Below are positions 51,557 through 61,055 of a stretch of 64,000 nucleotides of DNA, one piece after another. Both the position numbers and the translations under genes were made by a program. Under the pieces are notes generated by a model that did not search any database, had not been told where the DNA came from, and saw only the letters and a program-made list of their open reading frames with translations. Each line of letters begins with the position of its first letter. Positions within the stretch are counted from its first letter, which is position 1. The stretch comes from Flaviaestuariibacter sp. Its GTDB lineage: Bacteria; Bacteroidota; Bacteroidia; Chitinophagales; Chitinophagaceae. The stretch lies in the NCBI GenBank assembly GCA_025963645.1, contig JAOQAI010000014.1, positions 42,131 to 106,130 on the forward strand. The letters are read 5' to 3'.

Positions 51557-51604
51557 AGGCTTTCCTATTCTCTGGCATAAGTTTTTCAGCTTTCACCCAT
51601 AGCT

Positions 51605-54379
51605 ATGAGTTTATCCCTCTATAATAAAAAGCGCAATTTTTCAGAAACCTCGGAGCCTGTTGGTAAAGAAAAATCATCGAAAGATCATCTGCGATTTGTG
51701 ATCCAAAAGCACGATGCCTCGCATGTGCATTACGATTTCCGGCTTGAACTGAAGGGTACACTAAAAAGCTGGGCGGTTCCGAAAGGACCATCGTTAAAGC
51801 CTGCGGACAAACGACTGGCCATGCATGTTGAAGATCACCCGTATGACTACCGCAATTTTGAAGGTGTGATTCCTGAAGGGAATTATGGTGGTGGTACGGT
51901 CATTATTTGGGATGAAGGTTTTTATGAACCATTGGATAGTGCGGGCTTAAGCCATGCGGAACAAGAGAAAGAATTGCTGCGCCAATACTTTGCGGGCAAT
52001 ATGAAATTTGTCATGCACGGTAAAAAGATCAACGGCAGCTTTTCACTTCGCAAATTAGGAAAGGAAGAAAAGTCGTGGCTGCTGATAAAGAGCAGTGATG
52101 AATTTGCTTCGGATGAAGATATAGCGCTCCAAAACGCTTCTGTAAGATCAGGGAAGACCATTGCAGAAGTCGCCGCCGCTGCAGGAACGACGCCTAATCA
52201 CCCGGAGGAAGAAGTAAAAGCTCCTGTGAAGTCTGCAAAGAAGGCAGCTGTTAAAAAGGCTGCTTCCAAAAAAGCACCTGCAAAAACAGCTACTAAGAAA
52301 ACGGCTGCGAGATCCAGTAAAAAAAAAGAACTTGATATAGCATCCTTGTTGGGCGGTTCTTTTGCATTAGCAAAAAAGTCACCCATGCCGCATGAATTCA
52401 AGCCAATGCTGGCTACGCTGGTTGATGCGCCTTTTAGCAGCGATGACTGGCTTTTCGAAATAAAGTGGGATGGCTACCGTGCTGTAGCGGAAATTCAGAA
52501 CGGAGATGTTGATCTTATTTCCCGCAATCTCAAACCTTTTACGGGCAAGTACTTGCCGGTTGCCGAAGCCCTGCGATCTTTAGACATAAATGCGGTTTTT
52601 GATGGAGAGATCATTGCCGTGGATGATAAAGGTCTTGCTAATTTTCAGCTGCTCCAGAATTGGCAGAATTCACCGGTTCAATTGCAGTACAGCGTTTTCG
52701 ATATCATCTGGCTGGAAGGTTACGATATTACGGGTCCTCCCTTGATAGAACGTAAAGCTATCCTCCGGAGAATAGTACCGGAAGATCATCCGGTACTTAA
52801 ATACAGCGATCATGTAGTAGGCGATGGGGAAAATTTTTTTAAGGTTGCATTGCAACAAGGGCTGGAAGGCGTCATGGCCAAAAGGAGCAATAGTGTTTAC
52901 ACCATGGGTGCCAGAACCGAAGATTGGTTGAAAGTAAAAGTGAACCAACGCCAGGAAGTGATCATTACAGGTTTTACAAAGCCGCGAAACACCCGCAAAT
53001 TCTTTGGGGCATTGCTGTTGGGGGCTTATAAAGATGGAGAACTTGTGTATGTAGGACATACCGGTAGCGGCTTCAGTACCAAAAGGCTCGAAGCGATTCA
53101 CAATCAACTGCAACCGTTAATTATTGATGAATGCCCCTTCGCCAAATGTCCCAAAGGGAATATGCCGGTAACCTGGGTAAAGCCACAGTTGGTGTGCGAG
53201 ATAAAATTTACGGAGTGGACAAAAGACTGGATGGCCCGGCATCCTATTTTCATGGGTTTGCGCAGCGATAAAAAGGCAGCGGATGTGATTATAGAAAAAA
53301 GCAAAAACAGTAATGCCATGGTAAGCAAAAGTGTAACAAAGAGTGCAGCGAAAAAGGAGGTCACAAAAGCATCTGCTAAAAAAGCTCCACCAAAGAAAGC
53401 TGCAATAACCACGAAAACTTCTTCAAAAAAGACTGCTGATTCGGGTAAGGAAGTAAGCTTGGAGGATGGCGTTGATCAATCTGTGGCGTTGTCTAAACAA
53501 GAAGTTCATCTTACCAACCTTAGCAAGATCTATTGGCCCAAGGAAGGTGCCCGAAAGGTTGACCTTATTAATTATTATTTGAAAGCCGCTCCCTACCTCC
53601 TGCCTTATATGAAGGATCGTCCACAGTCCTTACACCGCCACCCGAACGGCATCAATGGGCAACACTTTTTTCAGAAAGACATGGGTGGTAAAATTCCTTC
53701 GTGGATACCTACGCACCGCGATTTCAGCGAGTCCACCAACCAGAATGTTGACTACATGATCTGTAATGATGAAGCTACCCTTATCTACATGGCGAATATG
53801 GGTTGTATAGAGTTGCACCCCTGGCATTCCCGCACCCAGAATTGGCAAAAACCGGATTGGTGCCTCATAGACCTTGACCCGGAAGGCATTGGTTTCGATA
53901 AAGTAATTGAATGCGCACAAGTGGTAAAGAAAGTGCTGGACTCCATTGGCGCCGATTGTTATCCGAAGACATCAGGATCAACTGGTATTCATATCTATAT
54001 TCCACTGGGCGGAAAGTATAATTATGATCAAAGCAAGAGCCTGGCGGAATTGATCGTAACCATGGTGAATGCGGAAATTCCGGGTTATACCAGCATTGAA
54101 CGAAGTCCGGCTAAGAGAAAGAATAAGATCTATTTAGATTACCTGCAAAACCGAGAAACGCAGACGGCTGCCGCGCCTTACTCTATGCGTCCGAAGCCAG
54201 GTGTGCCGGTCTCTACGCCATTGCATTGGGACGAGGTGAAGAAAGGACTTTTGCCAACAACCTACAATATGAACAATATCTTCGATCGTTTAAAAGCAGA
54301 AGGCGACCTGTTCAAACCGGTCCTTGGCAAAGGCATTGAGCTGGTAAAGGTTCTGAAGAAAATGGAAAGTTTAGGATAA
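51605..54379 (+). CDS. ligD: DNA ligase D
   Basis: 924 residues, order phosphoesterase (about 1-180; HDASHVHYDFRLEL), ATP-dependent ligase (about 255-560; nucleotidyl Lys in FEIKWDGYRAVAEI) and primase-polymerase (about 620-924; metal-binding WCLIDLDPE, HRHPNG). Lys/Ala-rich linkers (about 205-245 and 575-615) join the domains, echoing the histone-like protein at 44560. It repairs DNA breaks with Ku. The Lys/Ala linkers are repetitive and may vary in length among strains. Confidence 0.96.
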   Translation: MSLSLYNKKRNFSETSEPVGKEKSSKDHLRFVIQKHDASHVHYDFRLELKGTLKSWAVPKGPSLKPADKRLAMHVEDHPYDYRNFEGVIPEGNYGGGTVIIWDEGFYEPLDSAGLSHAEQEKELLRQYFAGNMKFVMHGKKINGSFSLRKLGKEEKSWLLIKSSDEFASDEDIALQNASVRSGKTIAEVAAAAGTTPNHPEEEVKAPVKSAKKAAVKKAASKKAPAKTATKKTAARSSKKKELDIASLLGGSFALAKKSPMPHEFKPMLATLVDAPFSSDDWLFEIKWDGYRAVAEIQNGDVDLISRNLKPFTGKYLPVAEALRSLDINAVFDGEIIAVDDKGLANFQLLQNWQNSPVQLQYSVFDIIWLEGYDITGPPLIERKAILRRIVPEDHPVLKYSDHVVGDGENFFKVALQQGLEGVMAKRSNSVYTMGARTEDWLKVKVNQRQEVIITGFTKPRNTRKFFGALLLGAYKDGELVYVGHTGSGFSTKRLEAIHNQLQPLIIDECPFAKCPKGNMPVTWVKPQLVCEIKFTEWTKDWMARHPIFMGLRSDKKAADVIIEKSKNSNAMVSKSVTKSAAKKEVTKASAKKAPPKKAAITTKTSSKKTADSGKEVSLEDGVDQSVALSKQEVHLTNLSKIYWPKEGARKVDLINYYLKAAPYLLPYMKDRPQSLHRHPNGINGQHFFQKDMGGKIPSWIPTHRDFSESTNQNVDYMICNDEATLIYMANMGCIELHPWHSRTQNWQKPDWCLIDLDPEGIGFDKVIECAQVVKKVLDSIGADCYPKTSGSTGIHIYIPLGGKYNYDQSKSLAELIVTMVNAEIPGYTSIERSPAKRKNKIYLDYLQNRETQTAAAPYSMRPKPGVPVSTPLHWDEVKKGLLPTTYNMNNIFDRLKAEGDLFKPVLGKGIELVKVLKKMESLG

Positions 54380-54396
54380 GCCATCTATATTCAACT

Positions 54397-55281
54397 ATGC
54401 ATCCACAGCTAACTATTTACAATCAATCCGTCAGGTCTTTTATTCATATCGATTTTGGGATTGAAAAGCTGGACGCGACTTGTGCTTTTGCGGAAGGCCC
54501 AGTCTGGAATGCGGAAGGGTTTTACTTATTCAGCGATATACCTCGCAATGCGATCTTTAAAATAGCGCCGGGCTACCCGAAAGAAGTCTACTTAGAACAC
54601 AGTGGATTTACGGGCAGTAACAAGAGTTTCTTATCGGAGCAAATCGGTTCAAATGGACTGGCATACGATAGTGGCGGAGCACTTTTTATTTGCCAGCATG
54701 GGGATGGCGCTGTAGCAAAATATGCAGATGGAACAGTGCAGCCACTTCTTACAGGCATTAATAATAAGCCTTTCAATAGTCCTAATGATCTTGTGGTACA
54801 TAATGATGGGACTTTTTATTTCAGCGATCCTCCTTATGGGTTGAAAGAGGCAAAGTTGAATCCGGAATTACGACAAGAGAAAGCTGCGTATTATGCCTGG
54901 AGAGATGGAGAGTTGACAGCTTTCTCATCAGCCTATAGCCATCCAAATGGCATTTGCTTATCGCCAGATCAAAAGTCTGTCTTCACCTGTTCTAACAAGC
55001 CTTTTGAAAGATTTATTTTAGAGTTTGATGCACAAACTTTAGAGCAAAAAAGGATAGTGGCAGAAGAGAATAGTGATGGGATAAAATGCGACCCGTGGGG
55101 GAATCTTTATCTCTGCACCAAGGAAGGCATCCTTATCCTTAACAAAGAAGGGGAAAGGTTAGCAAGGATGGAATTGGATACGGTTCCGGCTAACTGTTGC
55201 TGGGGTGGAAAAGATGGCAACGATCTCTTTATCACAGCCCGGGAAAACCTATTCCTTATTCCCGGGTTGCTGAAGGCCTAA
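54397..55281 (+). CDS. SMP-30/gluconolactonase-like protein
   Basis: 294 residues of a six-bladed beta-propeller: FAEGPVWNAEGFYLFSDIPR at the start, NSPNDLVVHNDGTFYFSDPP, YSHPNGICLSPDQKSVFTC and CDPWGNLYLCTKEGI. Metal ligands Glu, Asn and Asp are in these segments. It probably hydrolyses a lactone; substrate unknown. No signal peptide is evident. It lies 17 bases after ligD. Confidence 0.88.
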   Translation: MHPQLTIYNQSVRSFIHIDFGIEKLDATCAFAEGPVWNAEGFYLFSDIPRNAIFKIAPGYPKEVYLEHSGFTGSNKSFLSEQIGSNGLAYDSGGALFICQHGDGAVAKYADGTVQPLLTGINNKPFNSPNDLVVHNDGTFYFSDPPYGLKEAKLNPELRQEKAAYYAWRDGELTAFSSAYSHPNGICLSPDQKSVFTCSNKPFERFILEFDAQTLEQKRIVAEENSDGIKCDPWGNLYLCTKEGILILNKEGERLARMELDTVPANCCWGGKDGNDLFITARENLFLIPGLLKA

Positions 55282-55284
55282 CAA

Positions 55285-55323
55285 CAAAAAAAGGTCTTGA
55301 CAACTGCGCCAAAACCTTTTTTC
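55285..55323 (+). terminator. Probable terminator
   Basis: AAAAAAGGT ... ACCTTTTTT stem with T-rich end after the lactonase gene. Confidence 0.6.
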
Positions 55324-55466
55324 TCTCTTCCCTCGCCGGCATTACCCGTCAGGTACTACGGGTTTGATCTCAGGTCTTTTCGAAATAAAACCACCCCTTG
55401 AGAGATATATTTATTCTACACAAATAATGCCATCAAAATCGAGTTTTGATTTGTTTTTGCTTTTAA

Positions 55467-55495
55467 AAACCCCAAACCCCAAACCCCAAACCGGG
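55467..55495 (+). repeat. AAACCCC tandem repeat
   Basis: Three to four copies of AAACCCC followed by CGGG. It abuts the TAA stop of the minus-strand SDR gene. Related to 31183-31214. Confidence 0.55.
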
Positions 55496-56386
55496 TTATC
55501 CATTTACAATTTCACCACCATTCGGATGTAGTATCTGGCCGGTCATATAAGAAGCATCACCGCTGGCAAGGAAGAGATAGCAAGGCGCCACTTCCGCGGG
55601 TTCGCCGGCACGGCCTAAGGGCACATCCGATCCAAACTCTGCTACTTTTTTTCCTTTAAAGCTGCCAACGATCAGCGGCGTCCAGATAGGTCCCGGGGCA
55701 ACGCCATTCACCCGGATGCCTTTCTTGGAAAGGGATTGGGCAAGGCTACGGGTAAAGGTTACGATAGCACCTTTTGTAGAGGAGTAATCAATAAGTTCCG
55801 CGCTGCCACGGTAGGCGGTAACCGAAGTTGTGTTGATGATGCAAGCCCCTTTTTTTAAGTAGGGCATGGCTGCTTTTGTAAACCAGAACATGGGGAAAAT
55901 GTTGGTTTCAAAAGTGTCATATAACTGCGCTGTTGTGATGTCTTCAATATTTTTTTGCTCGGTTTGCGTAGCAGCGTTGTTCACCAAGATGTCCAGTTTC
56001 CCCAGCTTCTTTACCGTGTCGTTGATCACTTTTAAACAGAATTTCTCTTTGCGGATATCGCCGGGGTAAAGCAGGCAGGTTTGCCCGAACTCTTCCTCTA
56101 CTACGCGTTTTACTTCCGCTGCATCTATTTCTTCCTGCGGGCGATAGACGATAGCCACGTTAGCGCCTTCTTTTGCGAACAGCATGGCTACACCACGCCC
56201 AATACCGCTATCGCCACCTGTGATCACGGCTACCTTCCCCATTAATTTCTTGGCGGGTTGCGCCTTTATATCTATTGGGTGCGGCTTCATTTTCTCTTCT
56301 AGACCAGGCATTTTTTGCGATTGTGCCGGACGCACTTTCTTGGATTCTGCACCTTTTTGCATAGTGTAAAAATTTTCTGGTATCAC
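55496..56386 (-). CDS. SDR family oxidoreductase (general stress type)
   Basis: 296 residues (289 if the ATG at 56362 is used). Rossmann motif AVITGGDSGIGRGVAMLFAK, NNAA segment VNNAATQTEQK, catalytic Ser in INTTSVTAYRGS and YxxxK in LIDYSSTKGAIV. The N-terminal KMKPHPIDIKAQ matches the YdaD/YhdF group induced by general stress. Probably an NAD(P)-dependent alcohol or sugar dehydrogenase; substrate unknown. A tandem AAACCCC repeat touches its stop codon. Confidence 0.9.
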   Translation of the reverse strand: MIPENFYTMQKGAESKKVRPAQSQKMPGLEEKMKPHPIDIKAQPAKKLMGKVAVITGGDSGIGRGVAMLFAKEGANVAIVYRPQEEIDAAEVKRVVEEEFGQTCLLYPGDIRKEKFCLKVINDTVKKLGKLDILVNNAATQTEQKNIEDITTAQLYDTFETNIFPMFWFTKAAMPYLKKGACIINTTSVTAYRGSAELIDYSSTKGAIVTFTRSLAQSLSKKGIRVNGVAPGPIWTPLIVGSFKGKKVAEFGSDVPLGRAGEPAEVAPCYLFLASGDASYMTGQILHPNGGEIVNG

Positions 56387-56421
56387 AGAAATTATTATAC
56401 CATAGATATTCTCTCAACCCT

Positions 56422-56429
56422 TATTTTTG
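56422..56429 (+). promoter_or_regulatory. Bacteroidota -7 promoter box of the tRNA gene
   Basis: TATTTTTG, 13 bases before the tRNA-Ala 5' end. Confidence 0.5.
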
Positions 56430-56441
56430 CCATCCAACAAT

Positions 56442-56481
<40 letters not shown>

Positions 56482-56571
56482 TAAGAAATCCTCTGTTCTC
56501 CATTAATTCAGCACAATTTTAAAGCTAATTTTTACTCAAATCTGACCTGTCACCTTAAAATTGGGACAGGA

Positions 56572-57750
56572 ATGGGACAGGAAAAGAAGAACCACAAAGG
56601 CTCAGTTAGTATCATCAATGCAGCTGGTAGAATTAGACTCAGATTCAGATTTCAAAAACAACGTTTCTCACTTAATTTATTTAGCTACAGCAAATCAAAT
56701 CTATTAGCAGCTAAGAAGATTGCCCTGGCAATTGAGAATGACTTAGTGCAAGATTCCTTTGATAGGACTTTAGAGAAGTATAAGCCTATAGCTAACAAGG
56801 AAGCTGAAAGAAGTCCAGTTAGTAAAACACTTGTTACCTACTTTGAAGAATGGGTAAGGAATTACAGGAACATGGATTGTGATAAGGATGTTGACTATAA
56901 CTCAACCAGAAACATGATGTTGAGATGGGGTACTTTTGACCTCTCTGAGGTGGTTAAGCATTTCAACAGTGAAACCTTCAGTGCATCCACCTATAACAGG
57001 AGATTGAACCTGCTTAAGAAGTTCTTCAACTGGACTACTAAAACACAAATCACTCTGACCAATCCCTTAGAGGATGTGTTAGTCAGGAAAGTCAGGAAGA
57101 CAGATAAGCCTAAAAGGAAACCCTTTAATGAGGAAGAGATATTAAGTATACTTGATGCCTTCAAGCAGGATAAATTTTGTCCTGCAAGTGCTAATTATAA
57201 GCACTCCCATTATTATCCCTTTTTGTACTTTATTTTCAAACTAGGTCCAAGGAATGGGGAGGCAATAGGACTGAGGGTAAAGCATATTCAACTTGAAAAA
57301 AATAGGATTTCAATTAAAGAAACACTGTCCAGGACATTAAAAGGCACAAATGCTGCTGCACGTATTAGGAAGGAAACAAAGAATGGTAAGGAGCGTGTTT
57401 TACCACTAGATGAGGATTTAAAAGTTGTTTTACTTCCATTACTGCTTGATAAAAATCCTGATGATTTGGTTTTTACTTCTCCAACAGGAGTAGCCATAGA
57501 TGATAGGATGTTTCAGAAGAGGGTATTTAGTAAAGTATTGAAAGAGTTGAACATAGAGCCTAGGAATCTGTATGCTTGCAGACATACTTTTGGTAGTAGG
57601 TGCATTCATCAAGGCTTAACTCCAGTAATGACAGCATTTCTTATGGGTAACAATCCAGAAACTGCATTAAGGAACTATACCCACCAATTAGATTTACCTA
57701 AAAGTCTTCCATCAATTGAAAGAAAAGAAAATAAAAATCCAAACTCTTAG
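56572..57750 (+). CDS. Tyrosine recombinase / integrase
   Basis: 392 residues. SAM-like N-terminal core-binding region (about 85-165), catalytic domain with Arg in GPRNGEAIGL, the HxxR-region variant ACRHTFGSRCI and the nucleophile Tyr in ALRNYTHQLDLP. It integrates the element, with tRNA-Ala as the apparent target. The start ATG 56572 lies in GGGACAGGAATGGGACAGG, a short direct repeat. Confidence 0.93.
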   Translation: MGQEKKNHKGSVSIINAAGRIRLRFRFQKQRFSLNLFSYSKSNLLAAKKIALAIENDLVQDSFDRTLEKYKPIANKEAERSPVSKTLVTYFEEWVRNYRNMDCDKDVDYNSTRNMMLRWGTFDLSEVVKHFNSETFSASTYNRRLNLLKKFFNWTTKTQITLTNPLEDVLVRKVRKTDKPKRKPFNEEEILSILDAFKQDKFCPASANYKHSHYYPFLYFIFKLGPRNGEAIGLRVKHIQLEKNRISIKETLSRTLKGTNAAARIRKETKNGKERVLPLDEDLKVVLLPLLLDKNPDDLVFTSPTGVAIDDRMFQKRVFSKVLKELNIEPRNLYACRHTFGSRCIHQGLTPVMTAFLMGNNPETALRNYTHQLDLPKSLPSIERKENKNPNS

Positions 57751-57800
57751 CCCAAGGCTATCTGATAGATTTGTATTTTTCTTTTTAAACATAACTGCTT

Positions 57801-58568
57801 ATGCGTTCTCCTTTAAGGTTCTTTAACCAGATAATTGACTCAGAATATCCTGTAAAAACCCCATTTGAATTCTTAAGTAGAATTAAGGATGTTGATATGA
57901 TTGTAAAGACTGATGGACAAAACTATTGGTTAATGCATGAAGAAAATTTGTTGGAACATGTGCATGTAAAAGAAGAGCCTGTTACATACAAAGAGGTAAT
58001 TGAAGTTCTAGTTAAAAGAGAAAAAATTTTTGCTCTTGAGGAGATTGATGCAGCAATGGCATCCTTTGCAAAAGCTGATGGGGATGAATTCATACAAAAG
58101 CAGATTGCGCACATTGATTATTTAGTAAAAGCGTTTGATTGGAACTATAAAAAAAATCCAGAATTTATTTACTTGAAAACTGCTTTGAAAGAATTTAAAG
58201 AGAAGCTACTTATAAAATATGAAGGCAGTTTTATAACACCCCCTAAGCCTTCAAAAACAGTAAAATCTGATAATGATAATAGGCTCGTATGGAATGGTAG
58301 CAAGGCATTATTATGCTCTCTATTCCTAGAGCTACAAAAGCTAAATGCTCCAAATTCAAACATTCCTTTAATCCTATGCAAGGGGGATTCATTAAACAAT
58401 TTCATTGTAAACGCCTTTTATCATGAAGAAAAAGGAGTACTTATTGGTAAAGAATCTCTCAAAAAATATCTGAATAGGTCAAGGATACCAAGTGAGGATG
58501 TCTTTGAAATCAGTATAAGTGATAGGCATACTCGTAAGGAGGACAAGATGGACAAAAGGGACAAGTGA
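57801..58568 (+). CDS. Hypothetical protein of the mobile element
   Basis: 255 residues, mostly helical, hydrophilic, no membrane segment. The C-terminal part (LVWNGSKALLCSLFLELQKL onward) faintly recalls RteC-type regulators of Bacteroides conjugative transposons, but I cannot confirm this. Its TGA overlaps the GTG start of the next gene. AT-rich as the rest of the element. Confidence 0.6.
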   Translation: MRSPLRFFNQIIDSEYPVKTPFEFLSRIKDVDMIVKTDGQNYWLMHEENLLEHVHVKEEPVTYKEVIEVLVKREKIFALEEIDAAMASFAKADGDEFIQKQIAHIDYLVKAFDWNYKKNPEFIYLKTALKEFKEKLLIKYEGSFITPPKPSKTVKSDNDNRLVWNGSKALLCSLFLELQKLNAPNSNIPLILCKGDSLNNFIVNAFYHEEKGVLIGKESLKKYLNRSRIPSEDVFEISISDRHTRKEDKMDKRDK

Positions 58569-59065
58569 TTAAAAAACAGCTTTGCCATACAAAACAAAAA
58601 TGTATGAAAAAGCAATTATGGCATTACACAGCGCAAGTCAGGTTAGATGAAATTATCAAGTCTAAAGAACTTAAGGTTTCAGAATTTGAAAGAAAAAGTG
58701 GAGATAAGCATCCATGTGTCTGGTTTTCAACTAATCCTTTTTGGGACCCATCAGCAACAAAAATGGTTGGAGACAAACTAGGAAATGTTATCAGATTGAC
58801 CATGCCCCAGCATCTTGAGTTATTAGGGTTTGGAAGAATTGAAGTCGACCCTAGTATAGTTGTTCTCAATTGGGAACAATACAAAAAGATTTCAGGCTTA
58901 AAGAAATCAGAGCATAGGCACATGGAAAAGTTAGCTGATGGAGATGGAAGTAATCCTAAGCATTGGTTTGCCTCAACTCAAAATATAGATAGCAGCAATT
59001 GGCTTGCTGTAGAATACTTTAATGGCAAAGAGTGGGTTAGGTACTTACCTGATAAGGTGGATTGA
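58565..59065 (+). CDS. Hypothetical protein, possible ADP-ribosyltransferase-like fold
   Basis: 166 residues from GTG 58565, or 153 from ATG 58604 (MKKQLWHYTAQVRLDEIIKS). The pattern LWHYT ... I.KS.ELKVSE ... VWFSTNPFWD resembles small proteins that use an ART-like fold, as in some toxins, but no catalytic triad can be proved. Followed by about 290 bases without a convincing gene. Confidence 0.5.
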   Translation: MIKKQLCHTKQKCMKKQLWHYTAQVRLDEIIKSKELKVSEFERKSGDKHPCVWFSTNPFWDPSATKMVGDKLGNVIRLTMPQHLELLGFGRIEVDPSIVVLNWEQYKKISGLKKSEHRHMEKLADGDGSNPKHWFASTQNIDSSNWLAVEYFNGKEWVRYLPDKVD

Positions 59066-59210
59066 TGGTTTACCCTTCTAGAATTTGGCAAAATGGGTAA
59101 ATAGGAAAAGCTTCTGAAATGCTGTACAGTACTGTGTTTCATGAGATTATCAGTTTTATCAGTTTTGCCACCCTCACACTTTCTTACAGCCAATTAACTT
59201 TAAATATTAA

Positions 59211-59241
59211 TTGTAAAACGCATATATACAAAGTATATTTG
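59211..59241 (+). promoter_or_regulatory. Bacteroidota-type promoter
   Basis: TTG (59211-59213), 20 bases, TATATTTG (59234-59241). Both elements and the spacing fit the Bacteroidota housekeeping consensus. It drives the genes at 59356 and 59655. Confidence 0.65.
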
Positions 59242-59355
59242 CATTGCAATCAGCCTCCCAAGCTGATAATGAAGAAAGTGGAAGGATTTTCAAGAAGGTT
59301 TCCCCAGAAGGTTTAGAAGACATTGGAAACGTTAACCCCACTTAAATAACTAATA

Positions 59356-59658
59356 ATGGTTATTGAAAATTTATTTGATACCCTTAAGGGTATCCAGGAT
59401 TGTATTGCTGGTATCACAAGATATTGCCAGCTACATAAGATAAGTACAGCAGACTTCTACACAAGTCAACAACTAGCTAATGCATTAAGTATCTCACCTC
59501 TTACCATCAGTAAATGGAAGAAGGAAGGCAAACTTGGCTTCTCCAAGGTTGGGAGGAGATGCTATTACAGTAGACAAGATGTATTGGATTTACTAAGAAG
59601 GTATCATAAGGAAGGACTAAACACAAATACTGCTAACTCCTTAAATGCTGTTGTATGA
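59356..59658 (+). CDS. HTH (MerR/excisionase-like) DNA-binding protein
   Basis: 100 residues; the winged-HTH part is YTSQQLANALSISPLTISKW followed by KLGFSKVGRRCYYSRQDVLDLL, the helix_turn_helix_17 pattern. Such genes sit beside DUF3987 genes in Bacteroides elements and may act as excisionase or control factor. The stop overlaps the next start by four bases (ATGA). Confidence 0.85.
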   Translation: MVIENLFDTLKGIQDCIAGITRYCQLHKISTADFYTSQQLANALSISPLTISKWKKEGKLGFSKVGRRCYYSRQDVLDLLRRYHKEGLNTNTANSLNAVV

Positions 59659-60932
59659 AATCTGTAGATATCAATCAAAAGCTTTCTTCTACACCAACTA
59701 TTCCTCAATCAGTGATTGACAGACTGCCTTCATTTCTGCGTGAGCCTTGTATCCATCTACCATCTAAAAGAGAAAAGGATGTGTTTATTACAGCAGCATT
59801 AGGCGTACTTAGTGGTTGTCTTCCCAGTGTATCTGGGAGGTACTATACGCAGCGCTTCTACCCTAATCTGTATTTTGCTATTGTAGCACCTCCAGGTAAT
59901 TCCAAGAGTTTAGCCTTGTTTGCTAAGAAGCTTGCAAAGGCATTGCATGATGATAGAAAGAAGGATACTCCCAACAGGATTACACCTACTCCTAGAACTT
60001 GGGGACTCTTCCTTGCATCTAATACAAGTGCAGCCAGGATAATTCAACAACTGGCAGATAATCAGGGAGAGGGTATCCTATTTGAATCTGAGATAGATAC
60101 ACTTGTAAATGCCTTGATGCAAGAATGGGGAAACTTTTCAGCCAATCTTAGAGAGGCTTTCCAGCATGAATCAATATCCTATTCAAGGGTCATAGGCAAT
60201 CTGGATATTCATATTGAAACGCCTAAGCTAAGCATGGTACTTACAGGCACTCCAAACCAAATGCAAAGGTTACTACCATCAGTTGAGAATGGATTGTTCA
60301 GTAGAATGGGTTTCTATGTTTACAAGCAGGATTTTAAAAGGGTTAGTGTTAAGCCAAAGCACATTGATGGTGGGTTTGAGGAGTTCTTTGACAGGAAAGG
60401 AGAAGAGGTCAGACAGATGGCAGTCTTTTTAGAAACCTACCCAACAGAATTTACTTTGAGTGATAGCCAGTGGGCTCAAATGGATGACTTTCTAAATAAT
60501 TGTATAGAGAGTTCACAGGCTTCTCATGGAGAAGATACTCACTCCTCTTCACTGCGTATGGGTATTATCTTTTTTAGAATTGCCATGATATTAACTGCTT
60601 TGCGTAAATGGGAGTCAAGAAATAAAGCAGCAGTAGTGGAGTGCTCTGATAATGATTTTAAAGTGGCAAGGGAACTAACTTGTATCTATATGAGCCATAC
60701 CTTGACCATGTTGGAAATCACGCCTCAAACTACTGTAAGAGAGCATTTGAAGACAATAGATAGGTTCTTACAAGCCTTGCCTTATAAATTCACCAGAGCT
60801 GAGGCAGTGGAACTTGGAAAGAAGCTTAAGATTCCTGAAAGCACAGTAGGCAAGCACCTTAAAGTTCTATTGGATAGTTCAAAACTATCTAAGGAAGCTC
60901 AGGGGATTTACACTAAACCTATACAGGAGTGA
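59655..60932 (+). CDS. DUF3987 family protein (primase-helicase-like)
   Basis: 425 residues. P-loop-like APPGNSKSLALFAKKLAKAL (last Gly of GxxxxGK replaced, so atypical), Walker B-like GILFESEIDTL, then VLTGTPNQMQRLLPSVENGL and a C-terminal winged-helix region. The family is typical of Bacteroidota mobilizable elements and is thought to take part in element replication. Translationally coupled to the HTH gene. Confidence 0.85.
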   Translation: MKSVDINQKLSSTPTIPQSVIDRLPSFLREPCIHLPSKREKDVFITAALGVLSGCLPSVSGRYYTQRFYPNLYFAIVAPPGNSKSLALFAKKLAKALHDDRKKDTPNRITPTPRTWGLFLASNTSAARIIQQLADNQGEGILFESEIDTLVNALMQEWGNFSANLREAFQHESISYSRVIGNLDIHIETPKLSMVLTGTPNQMQRLLPSVENGLFSRMGFYVYKQDFKRVSVKPKHIDGGFEEFFDRKGEEVRQMAVFLETYPTEFTLSDSQWAQMDDFLNNCIESSQASHGEDTHSSSLRMGIIFFRIAMILTALRKWESRNKAAVVECSDNDFKVARELTCIYMSHTLTMLEITPQTTVREHLKTIDRFLQALPYKFTRAEAVELGKKLKIPESTVGKHLKVLLDSSKLSKEAQGIYTKPIQE

Positions 60933-61055
60933 TAAAATGATAAAATGACAAATCCCTTGAATGCATTGCTGGATGGGACTTTCAATAAAATTTGATTTTT
61001 TTCAATTTGCCAAGTCTGTAGGAAAATGCCCTCAATAGGGTATTTTTTTTGCCCA

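Noticed and set aside
59119..59316. 65-codon frame before the HTH gene
   Set aside because: It spans the well-formed promoter at 59211-59241, so it is probably non-coding.
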